This document shows positions 40,556 through 48,567 of a stretch of 56,168 nucleotides of DNA, piece after piece; the first letter of the stretch is position 1, and each line of letters begins with the position of its first letter. Source of the stretch: a virus; the IMG/VR virus record IMGVR_UViG_3300050821_018768, positions 1-56,168 of that record. One strand, 5' to 3'. The position numbers and the translations under genes are program-made. A model generated the notes under the pieces. That model was not told the origin of the DNA. It saw only the letters and a list, made by a program, of their open reading frames with translations, and searched no databases.

Positions 40556-40749
40556 TGCCCCTTCCGCGCCGCTTCCCTACCATCGACCTCAATCTCGATG
40601 ACCCGGAGGTTCAACCACCTCGACGGGTACTTTGCGAGTGTTGTAAAAAAGTCGAGGTCGTTCGGCCTATCGCTACCCGTTGGGTGTGTAAAGCTTGTGC
40701 CGATGAATTCGCCGAAGAGCTTTTCGGCCATCTCGATCCCGGGTTCTGA
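40555..40749 (+). CDS. Zinc-ribbon protein, 64 aa
   Basis: CECC and CKAC pairs 17 residues apart form a likely zinc ribbon. The stop overlaps the polymerase start (TGATG), so its translation is directly coupled to the polymerase and it may be a partner. Confidence 0.7.
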   Translation: MPLPRRFPTIDLNLDDPEVQPPRRVLCECCKKVEVVRPIATRWVCKACADEFAEELFGHLDPGF

Positions 40750-43325
40750 TGGCCTACGATCCGCGTGCCCATGGCGCCCAGTGCGATCGTTGCGTTCTTC
40801 GGGATGCGACCCCGGTGCCGCCTACGCCGGCGGTGAACGGCAAGCCGCGCCTCATCATCGTGGGCGAAGGTCCCGGCAGCGTGGAGGTGAACCGGGGCGA
40901 GTGCTTCATCGGTCCGTCGGGCCGTATGCTCAACAGGGTGCTCCGCCAGGTCGGTTTCGACTGGGCCGAAGCTTGGATCACGAACGCAACCCTTTGCAAG
41001 CCCGAACGCGACTCGGATGTAAAAGAGGCGATCCCGTGTTGCGCCCCCCGACTCGCGCGGGAACTATCCCAATTGGATCCGAAAGTGCCGATCCTCGCCC
41101 TTGGGGCTCCGGCCACACGCGTGACGTTAGGCAAGGCCGGGATCATGAAGGCACGGGGCTTCGTGTGGCACTCACCCGAGATTCGTGAGACGGCGCTCCG
41201 CGCGGTCGACCGCCGGATCGAAAAGGCAAAGGCTGCGTTAGAGACGGCCACGAAAAAAACCAAGGCCAAGCTCGAGGTTAGCCTCGGTAAGGCCTTGGAT
41301 TCGGCGGCCTTGCTTCACGCCCGCGCTCTGTTGGCCGGCCGTGTAGTCATTCCAAGCATCCACCCGGCGTTTGTTCTCCGTGGTGCGGACGGCCACTTGC
41401 CGCTGTTGCGTATCGATATCGACCGCGCTGTCCGGTGGGCCCGCAAACCCTTCCCGCTCGTCGACAAGGGGCCCTACCGAGTCGTAACGACCGCGAAGGC
41501 CGCTCGGGCGGCGTTGGTGTCCTTTAGCAAAACCGTCGTGGTCGATATCGAAACCGACGGCGTCGACCCCACCACGGCGGAGATGACCTGCGTGGGTATT
41601 TGTGACGTCGGCAACGTAAAAAAAGCGCTGCTTCTCGACCCGTGGAAGAAAGCCTTCGTCCCTGTCGTGCGTGACTTCCTGAGGAGCCGCACCGTCGTGA
41701 CGCAGAACGGGCCCCAGTTCGATACGATCGTGCTCCGCCGCTACGGGATTCACTTCGGGAAGAACGAAGACACGCTCGTAGCCCACCACGCGTTCGCTAG
41801 CCACCTCCCGAAGAGCCTCGCGCATATGGGGAGCGTCTACACCGACTGCGGCCCGTGGAAACAGAAGTTCAAAGATGGCGCCGAGAAGGGGATCGCCGGG
41901 TTTGGGGTCAAGAAGGAAGACCTCGCGGAGTATTGCGCCGCCGACGTTCGGATTACGGCCCTCGTGTGGAAGCGCATGGCCCCCGACTTGGCCCCCGAAC
42001 GGCGTGTGTACGAGCTCGACATGAAGATGGCCGAGATGTACCGCCGCATGACCGAGCGGGGGATCCGCATCGACGAGGGCCGCCGGCGCGAGCTCTCCCG
42101 AAAGATGAAGTTCCGCGCGGCCGCGTTGCTTGGTGAGATGCGGTCCCTCCTCAACCAACGCGAGTTTCATCCCCGGCGAGTCGCAGACATAAGGCATGCA
42201 CTCTTCCAACAATTGAAGGCACCGACCTACCTCGCACCGCCGACCCCCACCGGCCTCCCCGCAGCCAACGCGGCTGTTCTGGAGAAGTTGAAGGCCGGCA
42301 CCAACGACGCGGCCACGCTGGCCGACTACATCATCCGGTGGCGTAGCGCGAACGATGTCAGATCGGAGTATCTCGACAACGTCGTGGCCGGGGCCGACGG
42401 GCGTGTGCATGCCGGTTGGGGTTTGGGCCCGGTCACTGGAAGGCCGCGCTGTAGGGGGCCGAACCTGTTGAACACCCCCCGCATGGAGTACTGCCCCGGG
42501 TGCGGCTCGATGCTCGTCGACGGGATGACCCACAAAGAGACCTGCAAGCCAAAGAAGCGGAGAGATCCTCAACCGGAGGCGCAGATCCGCGACGTGTACA
42601 TCCCCGAAGAGGGTTCGGTGTTCGTCTATTACGACCTAAGCCAATGCGAGATGAGGTACGCAGCAAACATTAGCGGCGATGAAGCATTTATTGCGGCGTG
42701 CGGTAAAGACGTGCACGCCGGTAACGCAAAAGTCATCTTCGCCGGTATCCCCGGTGCGGTGGAGGCGCTTGAGAAGGATCCCAAGGGCGCCGGCAAGGGC
42801 TTTCGGGACGTGGCCAAAAACGTGGGGTTCGCTATCAGCTACCTCGCCGAGGCCCCGAAGCTTTTCATGCACCTCATTGAGCACGGGTTCAACGTTGACC
42901 TGGCGCAGTGTGAAGAGATCATCAGTCGAATTCACCAGGCCTACTGGCGCTACTATCAGTTCGTCGAAGAGAATGTGCGGCTCTGCAAAAAGCAGGGCTT
43001 TCTCCGAACCCCCATTCTGGGACGAAAACGTTGGTACGGATATTGGCCGAAGCCGACCGAGATTGCGGCCGGCCCGATCCAAAGTAGCGTTGCCGATACG
43101 ATGAACGAACGGCTGTTGCTCATCGAGTCGCGGCTGCCCCCGAATTGCCACCAGTTGATTTACGCGTACGACGCCGCGATCTACGAGGTGCCTTCCGCGC
43201 GCGTCAAGGAGGTGGAGGATTTACTCGAGGAGGTTTGGGCCGAACCCGTCAAGTTGCCGGACGGCCGTACGTTCATGCAACCGATCGACCGAAAGGTCGG
43301 CGACCGCTGGTCATATTTTGGTTAG
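40749..43325 (+). CDS. Uracil-DNA glycosylase / family A DNA polymerase fusion
   Basis: Residues 1-215 are a family-4-type uracil-DNA glycosylase: CDRC (12-15), GEGPG (39-43), Cys83, CC at 97-98 and SIHPAF (203-208). Residues about 245-410 are a 3'-5' exonuclease with DIET (266-269), Asn320-FD (324-325) and YCAAD (395-399). The polymerase domain has motif A DLSQCEMR (629-636), motif B from Arg686 to Tyr698 with Lys690 and Phe694, and motif C YDAAIYE (807-813). Oddly, the usual HDE is YDA. A CPGC-H-C zinc-finger-like insert (582-599) interrupts the region before motif A. UDG-polymerase fusions are known from SPO1-like phages. This is the replicative polymerase. Confidence 0.95.
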   Translation: MAYDPRAHGAQCDRCVLRDATPVPPTPAVNGKPRLIIVGEGPGSVEVNRGECFIGPSGRMLNRVLRQVGFDWAEAWITNATLCKPERDSDVKEAIPCCAPRLARELSQLDPKVPILALGAPATRVTLGKAGIMKARGFVWHSPEIRETALRAVDRRIEKAKAALETATKKTKAKLEVSLGKALDSAALLHARALLAGRVVIPSIHPAFVLRGADGHLPLLRIDIDRAVRWARKPFPLVDKGPYRVVTTAKAARAALVSFSKTVVVDIETDGVDPTTAEMTCVGICDVGNVKKALLLDPWKKAFVPVVRDFLRSRTVVTQNGPQFDTIVLRRYGIHFGKNEDTLVAHHAFASHLPKSLAHMGSVYTDCGPWKQKFKDGAEKGIAGFGVKKEDLAEYCAADVRITALVWKRMAPDLAPERRVYELDMKMAEMYRRMTERGIRIDEGRRRELSRKMKFRAAALLGEMRSLLNQREFHPRRVADIRHALFQQLKAPTYLAPPTPTGLPAANAAVLEKLKAGTNDAATLADYIIRWRSANDVRSEYLDNVVAGADGRVHAGWGLGPVTGRPRCRGPNLLNTPRMEYCPGCGSMLVDGMTHKETCKPKKRRDPQPEAQIRDVYIPEEGSVFVYYDLSQCEMRYAANISGDEAFIAACGKDVHAGNAKVIFAGIPGAVEALEKDPKGAGKGFRDVAKNVGFAISYLAEAPKLFMHLIEHGFNVDLAQCEEIISRIHQAYWRYYQFVEENVRLCKKQGFLRTPILGRKRWYGYWPKPTEIAAGPIQSSVADTMNERLLLIESRLPPNCHQLIYAYDAAIYEVPSARVKEVEDLLEEVWAEPVKLPDGRTFMQPIDRKVGDRWSYFG

Positions 43326-43332
43326 ATGTTGC

Positions 43333-43361
43333 TTGACGAATCGACCGGGCTGGTCAATATA
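43333..43361 (+). promoter_or_regulatory. Candidate promoter after polymerase gene
   Basis: TTGACG is followed after 17 bases by AATATA, overlapping TATAGG. A perfect ribosome binding site aggagg (43361-43366) lies six bases before the next ATG. Confidence 0.45.
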
Positions 43362-43371
43362 GGAGGCGACA

Positions 43372-43584
43372 ATGGCGGCGAAGAAGGCACCGAAGAAGCC
43401 CGGGCGCGAGGCTGCGCGGGTGGGCAAGAAGCACACCCTTAGCCTCGTGGCCGGCGTCGAGGGGACGGCCATCTACTTGAACGGCTACCGCATCGCCGGG
43501 CCCAAGCCGTGGGGCGGCGGAGTCGTTCGGGACGAGTGGGAGGTAAGCGACGAGGATCTCACCGAAGGAGCGGCGCATGGCTAA
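43372..43584 (+). CDS. Small basic protein, 70 aa
   Basis: A Lys/Ala/Pro-rich N-terminal tail of about 20 residues, resembling histone-like tails, precedes a small beta domain (HTLSLVAGVEGTAIYLNGYRI). The strongest ribosome binding site of the region suggests high expression. No named family. Confidence 0.75.
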   Translation: MAAKKAPKKPGREAARVGKKHTLSLVAGVEGTAIYLNGYRIAGPKPWGGGVVRDEWEVSDEDLTEGAAHG

Positions 43585-43873
43585 CGGCAGAAAGCCCGAC
43601 TTCAACCTCTCGGCGAAACCGCGCGATGGCCGGCCGGGCAACAAGGTCGGCGCAGGCTGGATCAACGACGACGGATCGATCTCGATCTCGCTCAACATCG
43701 GCGTGACTCTCTCGTGGAACGACGATCTGTTCCTTGGGCTCTTCCCCGTCGAGGGTCGGGCAAATCGAACGGGCCGGTCGATCCACCGCACACCGTATGA
43801 GAAACCTGCGTACGATGGCGAGGGTGGCAACGAGCCGGACATGGAACCGCCGTTCGGGGTCGATCGTGGTTGA
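43577..43873 (+). CDS. Hypothetical protein with DUF736-like beta sheet, 98 aa
   Basis: The segment VGAGWINDDGSISISLNIGVTLSW resembles small phage proteins with KIGAAWxNxDGSISIxL strands that are often encoded beside single-strand-binding or helicase genes. A disordered polar tail follows. It overlaps the previous gene by 8 bases and the helicase by 8. Confidence 0.7.
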   Translation: MANGRKPDFNLSAKPRDGRPGNKVGAGWINDDGSISISLNIGVTLSWNDDLFLGLFPVEGRANRTGRSIHRTPYEKPAYDGEGGNEPDMEPPFGVDRG

Positions 43874-45137
43874 CAAGAAGCTCACGGTCGATGATCTCTC
43901 GCCGGACCAGCTCACCGTTTACAACGGGATGTTGGATTGGACCGAGGGGTACGAGTCGGCCGGCGCGCCTGCGCTCCTTACGGTCGGGGGCTATGCCGGA
44001 TGCGGTAAGACGAGCTTGCTTGGTGTCTTCGCGGCAACAACCCATCTGCTTTGTGCGTATGTGACCTTGACCGGCCGAGCCTCCTCGATTCTGCGCCGCA
44101 AGCTTCGTGCGGCTGGTGCGGCCACCACCGATTGCATGCGGCCCGCCGAAAACTCCCGCGGTGGCGGCCCCGGGGTTGATCCCCACCTGCCCTACTCGAG
44201 CGGCCCCGCGTTCGTGGGGACTATCCACCGGCTTTGCTACCGCCCCATCCTCTCACCCGAAGAGGAGGTGCTCGGCTGGACTAAACGGACAGCCCTGGAT
44301 CGTAAGTATGATCTGATCATCATCGACGAAGCCTCGATGGTGGGCGGCGAGATGCTCCGTGACCTTCAGGCCTACGGGGTTCCGATCCTCGCGGTCGGCG
44401 ACCACGGGCAGCTTCCGCCGGTGATGGATTCGGGCGAGTTGATGAAGAACCCGGACCTGCGGTTGGAGAAGATCCATCGCCAGGCCTCGGATAATCCAAT
44501 CATCGCGTTGGCGCATCAGGTGCGCACCACGGGGCGTCTGGATCGCGTAACGCGGGGTTCAATCGCATACTATTCCAAGAATGCGGCGCCTATGGTGATC
44601 GCTGATGCCCTCACCGGCGTTCCGCCCCTCGACGTTGGGGTGCTCTGTTGGACCAACCGGTCGAGGGTGCAGCTCAACATGACCGCCCGCAAGGCGTTGG
44701 GTATCAAGGGCCCGCCGCGTAAGGGTGAGCCGCTGATCTGCCTCAAAAACAAAAGCCCGGTGTTCAACGGGATGCGCGGTTTGCTCACCGAAGATTCCGT
44801 CGAGGCGGGATGGATCCTCCACGGCGTGCTCGAGTTTCCCGACGAGGGGTTGCCGCCGAGCGCCTACGGGATGTGCGCACCGCAGTTCTGCCGCGAAACC
44901 GTCTTCAAGTCGGTCGAGGAGATGCGCGACCGCGGAATTGTGACCCAGTCAATCAATGGGGCTGGGATGTTCTTCGACTTCGGGTACGCGATGACGGTGC
45001 ATAAGGCGCAGGGGAGTGGGTTCCAACATGCGATCGTGTACGTCGATCGGCCGGTGAAGCCGGAGAGCGACGATTGGCGAAAATGGATGTATACGGCCGC
45101 GACTCGCGGTGTGGAGAGGCTAACGGTAATTCTATGA
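43866..45137 (+). CDS. RecD/Dda-type superfamily 1B DNA helicase
   Basis: The GTG start gives 423 residues with an N-terminal Q-like LTVYNGML segment, Walker A GGYAGCGKTS (41-50), IIIDEASMV (motif II), AVGDHGQLPPV (III), CWTNRSR (IV), and VHKAQGSGF with TAATRGVERL (V-VI). These define a 5'-3' helicase of the RecD2/Dda group. It may load on forks or displace proteins. An SH3-like insertion before motif V is expected and compatible with the sequence. ATGA overlap with the next gene. Confidence 0.93.
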   Translation: MVDKKLTVDDLSPDQLTVYNGMLDWTEGYESAGAPALLTVGGYAGCGKTSLLGVFAATTHLLCAYVTLTGRASSILRRKLRAAGAATTDCMRPAENSRGGGPGVDPHLPYSSGPAFVGTIHRLCYRPILSPEEEVLGWTKRTALDRKYDLIIIDEASMVGGEMLRDLQAYGVPILAVGDHGQLPPVMDSGELMKNPDLRLEKIHRQASDNPIIALAHQVRTTGRLDRVTRGSIAYYSKNAAPMVIADALTGVPPLDVGVLCWTNRSRVQLNMTARKALGIKGPPRKGEPLICLKNKSPVFNGMRGLLTEDSVEAGWILHGVLEFPDEGLPPSAYGMCAPQFCRETVFKSVEEMRDRGIVTQSINGAGMFFDFGYAMTVHKAQGSGFQHAIVYVDRPVKPESDDWRKWMYTAATRGVERLTVIL

Positions 45138-45700
45138 GAATGTCTGAGCGATTCCAAGAGCCATCGTTGGTCCCGGAGATACCACTCGCTGCCGCGATGG
45201 GCCGCCGCAAGATGCCGGCGCAAAAGCCCGGCCTCTCGAAGCAAGACTACGCTACGCCGAAAATCTTCATCGACGCGGTCAAGCGCCGATTCGGGATTCA
45301 CGAATTCGCGTACGACCTCGCGGCGAGTCGGGAGAACACCAAGGCGAAGCATTTCTTCTGCGAGGAGGAAGATAGCCTCAAGCAAGATTGGCGAAAAATT
45401 CGGGGCGATGCGTGGTTGAATCCGCCTTATGCGCACATCGCGCCGTGGGCTGAGAAGTGCGCAGCGTCAGCGGGCTTCAAGTACGACTCCGGCCGTGTTC
45501 GGCAGATTTACTTTCTGGTGCCGGCCGCCGTCGGGTCCAACTGGTTCGCGCAGCACGTCGACGGCAAGGCGTTGGTGCTTCTCCTCAACGGCCGGATCTC
45601 GTTCGACGGTAAGGCACCTTACCCAAAGGATTGTATCCTGGCCGTGTTTGGCCCAAAGCCCGGCTACGAAGTGTGGTCGTGGGCGAAAGGATCAAAATGA
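45134..45700 (+). CDS. Phage Dam-type DNA N6-adenine methyltransferase
   Basis: The 188-residue product has DYATPKIFIDAV at its start, DLAAS as an AdoMet motif, and NPPY (96-99) catalytic motif followed by APWAEKCA, then ILAVFGPKPGYEV. These match the phage Dam family (PF05869), which methylates adenine N6 without a cognate nuclease. With the cytosine enzyme it gives the phage two kinds of DNA methylation. Start set by ATGA overlap. Confidence 0.93.
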   Translation: MRMSERFQEPSLVPEIPLAAAMGRRKMPAQKPGLSKQDYATPKIFIDAVKRRFGIHEFAYDLAASRENTKAKHFFCEEEDSLKQDWRKIRGDAWLNPPYAHIAPWAEKCAASAGFKYDSGRVRQIYFLVPAAVGSNWFAQHVDGKALVLLLNGRISFDGKAPYPKDCILAVFGPKPGYEVWSWAKGSK

Positions 45701-45924
45701 ACCCGTTCGGAAACATGGGCTGTCTCGACGCCGCACCGGCGCCTTTTCACTCAAGGCTCAACTTCCGGTGCTGCCACTGCAGTGCGGGTGGAAGCCGTAC
45801 GGCGTCATACCACGCGCAACCCGGGTGCGTTCCGGGCTTCTTTGACAAGTGCCCAACGTGTCACTCGATCGACGTCGAAGTGGTCGATCCGGCGATTTAC
45901 GGCGGTGTGGAGGACCCCTCGTGA
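45697..45924 (+). CDS. Zinc-finger protein, 75 aa
   Basis: CCHCS, a Cys near residue 44 and CPTC form a likely double-Cys ribbon in the middle and end. ATGA overlap with the Dam gene. Function unknown. Confidence 0.65.
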   Translation: MNPFGNMGCLDAAPAPFHSRLNFRCCHCSAGGSRTASYHAQPGCVPGFFDKCPTCHSIDVEVVDPAIYGGVEDPS

Positions 45925-46556
45925 ACGATCCGTTTCCCTGCGAAACGAAGGTCGAAGGCGTTCAATGCGCCGGCCATGCGACCCACGTCTACCGCTCGGC
46001 TAGTGCGACGCGGCTCATATGCGACGAGTGCGCGACGGCCTACCGCCTGGCGGCGAAGGGCCCGCGCAAGCTCGCGGTGGTCGAATTCAGCTTGCTGGAG
46101 TTGATCCCGGCCCGTGAATACTTGCTGGGCCAGGTCGAGACCATGCGGATGGCGCGGGATTCGGCGGAAGATGCAGCTCGGAAGGCGAAGCAAACCGCAA
46201 GCGATGCGACCGCACTGGCGCGAGGATTCGAATCAGGAAAGGAAAAAGCTATGACCGAAGCCCAAGAAGCGTGGGCCAACATCGACAAGATGCATCAGAG
46301 CCTCGCTCGCGCCGTGGCCCTCTCGAGGGTTCATCGAAACGCCGAGGACATGACGAACCGGTGGGTGCTTTGGGGCGATGCCATGACGATCGCGCTCGCG
46401 GTCACGGCGCAGATCATCTGGGGCGGTTACGTCGGCCCTCTCGTGTTCGGCGGCGGCGCCTTTCTGGTCTACGGGGTGGTTCGGTTTGTGGTCATCCGAG
46501 CGTACACACGGCCGGCGCTCGCGAAGTTGAACGCGAGCGCGGAGGATTTGCAATGA
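45921..46556 (+). CDS. Zinc-finger, coiled-coil membrane protein, 211 aa
   Basis: GTG starts the gene over the previous stop. An N-terminal Cys/His ribbon (CETKVEGVQCAGHATH and CDEC) precedes a long Ala/Glu helix likely to be a coiled coil (about 75-145) and two membrane helices near 155-190 (ALAVTAQIIWGGYVG, VFGGGAFLVYGVVRF). A cytoplasmic zinc head on a membrane anchor is unusual. No family recognised. Confidence 0.7.
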   Translation: MNDPFPCETKVEGVQCAGHATHVYRSASATRLICDECATAYRLAAKGPRKLAVVEFSLLELIPAREYLLGQVETMRMARDSAEDAARKAKQTASDATALARGFESGKEKAMTEAQEAWANIDKMHQSLARAVALSRVHRNAEDMTNRWVLWGDAMTIALAVTAQIIWGGYVGPLVFGGGAFLVYGVVRFVVIRAYTRPALAKLNASAEDLQ

Positions 46557-46963
46557 GTTCGATTTGGGTTTGTGATTGGCCCGACGGCGGCAAGCAATGC
46601 GGTGCGGCGGCCTCGTGGTTTTTGGACCAGGGGTCAACCCACCGACCGGTTTGCGGGCGGTGCCTCAACTTGGTGCCGCAGCCGTGCGACCACCGCGCTA
46701 TCATCGCGATCGACCCGACGAAAGTGCCGGGCCCGACGTTCGTGGCGCCGCCGGATCCGTGGGCGGGCCCGCGGACGGTTCATACCTCGGGCGCGGCGTT
46801 CATTTCGGATCGGCCCGCAAACCCGCCGCCGCCCCCATCGGGGTTTGGGGCGATGCCGCCGGCGCAACCGAGTCGGCCGCCGTTGAAGGATGCCTTCGCG
46901 GATCTCGCCTCGGCGCTGTTGACCCTTGGGATCCAGAAGCTTGACGATTGGAGGAAGCGATGA
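46553..46963 (+). CDS. Zinc-finger protein with Pro-rich linker, 136 aa
   Basis: The N-terminal 45 residues contain CDWPDGGKQC, CGRC and CDHR, similar in layout to the head of the preceding gene, so the two may be paralogues. A Pro-rich linker and an amphipathic helix (ALLTLGIQKLDDW) follow. Coupled by ATGA. Confidence 0.65.
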   Translation: MSSIWVCDWPDGGKQCGAAASWFLDQGSTHRPVCGRCLNLVPQPCDHRAIIAIDPTKVPGPTFVAPPDPWAGPRTVHTSGAAFISDRPANPPPPPSGFGAMPPAQPSRPPLKDAFADLASALLTLGIQKLDDWRKR

Positions 46964-47430
46964 GCCGAGACCCCGAAAGTGTTCATGCGCAAGTGGTCGC
47001 GTTCCATGTCGCGAACGACCAACCGATCCTCAAACGGCCGCAAGTGCCGAGCGACGATCGGGTGCGCTTGCGGTTGGCACTCATCGCTGAAGAGTTCGTA
47101 GAGCTATTGGCGGCTTCGGTCAGTGACTTGTTCGAGGTCGGAGACGAACTGCGCATCGTGACCGACTTCCTCAAGGCTGCGCATGTTCGTGTCGACCTAC
47201 CCGAGTTTGTCGATGCCCTCGCAGATCTTGACTACGTCGTGGAAGGCACCCGCCTCGAGTTCGGCATCGACGGTGACCCGATCGCCGCCGAGGTGCACCG
47301 CAGTAACATGAGCAAGCTCGGGGCCGACGGCAAACCGGTTCGGCGCGAGGATGGGAAGATCATGAAGGGCCCGAACTATAGCCCGCCCGACATCGTCGGG
47401 GAGCTCCGGAAGCAAGGATGGGGAGGATGA
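46960..47430 (+). CDS. MazG-like / phosphoribosyl-ATP-pyrophosphohydrolase-like NTP pyrophosphatase
   Basis: The 156-residue product has LALIAEEFVELLAA (the EExxE metal motif), FVDALADLDYVVEG (a second E/D helix) and EVHRSNMSKLGADGKPVRREDGKIMKGPN as two tail strands typical of phage MazG-like proteins. The fold hydrolyses NTPs or (p)ppGpp to monophosphates. It fits a nucleotide-metabolism cluster with the following kinase. Confidence 0.88.
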   Translation: MSRDPESVHAQVVAFHVANDQPILKRPQVPSDDRVRLRLALIAEEFVELLAASVSDLFEVGDELRIVTDFLKAAHVRVDLPEFVDALADLDYVVEGTRLEFGIDGDPIAAEVHRSNMSKLGADGKPVRREDGKIMKGPNYSPPDIVGELRKQGWGG

Positions 47431-48044
47431 ACATCATCGGCCTCTCGGGTTTGGCGTGGAGCGGCAAGGGTGAGGCGGCGCGAGTGCTCGTCGAGCGCTT
47501 TGGGTTCGTCAAGATCAGTCTCGCTGATCAGATCAAGCGGATCTGCGCTGACGTATTCGGGTGGGGCGGCGATCGTTTGTGGGGGCCTTCCGAAAAACGA
47601 AACGCACCGGATCCCCTTTGGGATGGCCTCACTGCGCGTAAGGCTCTTCAACAGCTCGGTACCGAATGGGGTCGTGCGATGCACCCCGATCTTTGGGTTC
47701 GTCGCACGATCCAAAACGCCAGTGTGGTGCTCAACGGCTACGCTACGTACCACCCGGACGCTGGGCTTACTCAAGCGGACGGTACGCCACCCCCGGGGGT
47801 CGTGATTGACGACGTCAGGTTTGAAAACGAGGTCGCTGCGATCCGCTCCGTCGGCGGCCGCGTGTGGCGTATCGATCGCCCGGGCGCCGGCCTTACCGGC
47901 AGCGCCGGAGCCCACACGAGTGAAACCGGTATCGTCGACCTCCACGTCGACGGCATCATCCGCAACGATCGGTCGCTAGAGGATTTCCAAGAGACCGTCG
48001 AGCAGTTCGCCGAGATCGCCGGCTTCAAGATGGTGCAACGGTGA
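47427..48044 (+). CDS. Deoxynucleoside monophosphate kinase
   Basis: The second of two nearby ATGs overlaps the upstream stop and gives 205 residues. GLAWSGKGEAA (P-loop), ISLADQIKR, ALQQLGTEWGR and VIDDVRFENEVAAIR follow the order of T4 gp1-like phage dNMP kinases, which phosphorylate dNMPs for the phage polymerase. Works with the HD enzyme and MazG-like gene. Confidence 0.88.
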   Translation: MNIIGLSGLAWSGKGEAARVLVERFGFVKISLADQIKRICADVFGWGGDRLWGPSEKRNAPDPLWDGLTARKALQQLGTEWGRAMHPDLWVRRTIQNASVVLNGYATYHPDAGLTQADGTPPPGVVIDDVRFENEVAAIRSVGGRVWRIDRPGAGLTGSAGAHTSETGIVDLHVDGIIRNDRSLEDFQETVEQFAEIAGFKMVQR

Positions 48045-48313
48045 AGCATCCTCTCCTCAAGGCCGCCGCGGCCGCGATCCGGAAAGATCCGAGTGAAGCG
48101 AACGGTATCATCGCCGGGGCCCACGCCGAAAAAGAAGCGGTCCTTCGCTTCATCCGCGGCTCGTCGGCGCATTGGGCCCGCGAGGCCAATAAGTTCCGTG
48201 GCGCTCGCGTCTTCTCGTTGGCGATTGACGCCGAAGCGCGGGCCGCCATCCTTGACCAGGTGGCGGTCGACATTGAATACGGGCAACACCGGCGCACGAG
48301 CGAGGGCTCATGA
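48041..48313 (+). CDS. Hypothetical helical protein, 90 aa
   Basis: GTG overlaps the kinase stop (GTGA). The product is an all-alpha protein with many Ala, Glu and Arg. No motif is recognised. Confidence 0.7.
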   Translation: MKHPLLKAAAAAIRKDPSEANGIIAGAHAEKEAVLRFIRGSSAHWAREANKFRGARVFSLAIDAEARAAILDQVAVDIEYGQHRRTSEGS

Positions 48314-48552
48314 GCGCCGCACGTAAGGAGGCCCGCATGGAAGTGCTCGAGGCGGTTCGGCCGTTGATCGATCGGATTAGCGCCTGCCTCGTCGGGTACA
48401 ACGTCGGGGTTGCGGCCTACGCCCTCATCAACCTGGCCGTGACGTGCTGGCGTAAGACGGGCCTCCCGGACGAGGGCCTTCATGGGGTGGTGGATGAAGT
48501 TCTCCAAGCCGCCAATGCGGTAGCTGCTGAGAACGCCGGGCGAAAGAACTGA
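48310..48552 (+). CDS. Hypothetical helical protein, 80 aa
   Basis: An amphipathic N-terminal helix is followed by a more hydrophobic middle (LVGYNVGVAAYALINLAVTCW). That region resembles the core of small phage helical proteins more than a true membrane span. No family. Confidence 0.65.
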   Translation: MSAARKEARMEVLEAVRPLIDRISACLVGYNVGVAAYALINLAVTCWRKTGLPDEGLHGVVDEVLQAANAVAAENAGRKN

Positions 48553-48555
48553 GGG

Positions 48556-48561
48556 TATACT
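48556..48561 (+). promoter_or_regulatory. TATACT -10-like box before RadC fusion
   Basis: gagggTATACTgagg closely resembles ggggTAGTATgagg at 18519-18532. Neither has a clear -35, so an extended or activator-dependent promoter is possible. The ATG follows within six bases of the motif, suggesting a leaderless message. Confidence 0.3.
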
Positions 48562-48567
48562 GAGGCC

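Noticed and set aside
41238-42572. 444-codon minus-strand frame opposite the polymerase
   Set aside because: The plus strand has all polymerase and exonuclease motifs; the minus frame is rich in Arg, His and Val without motifs.
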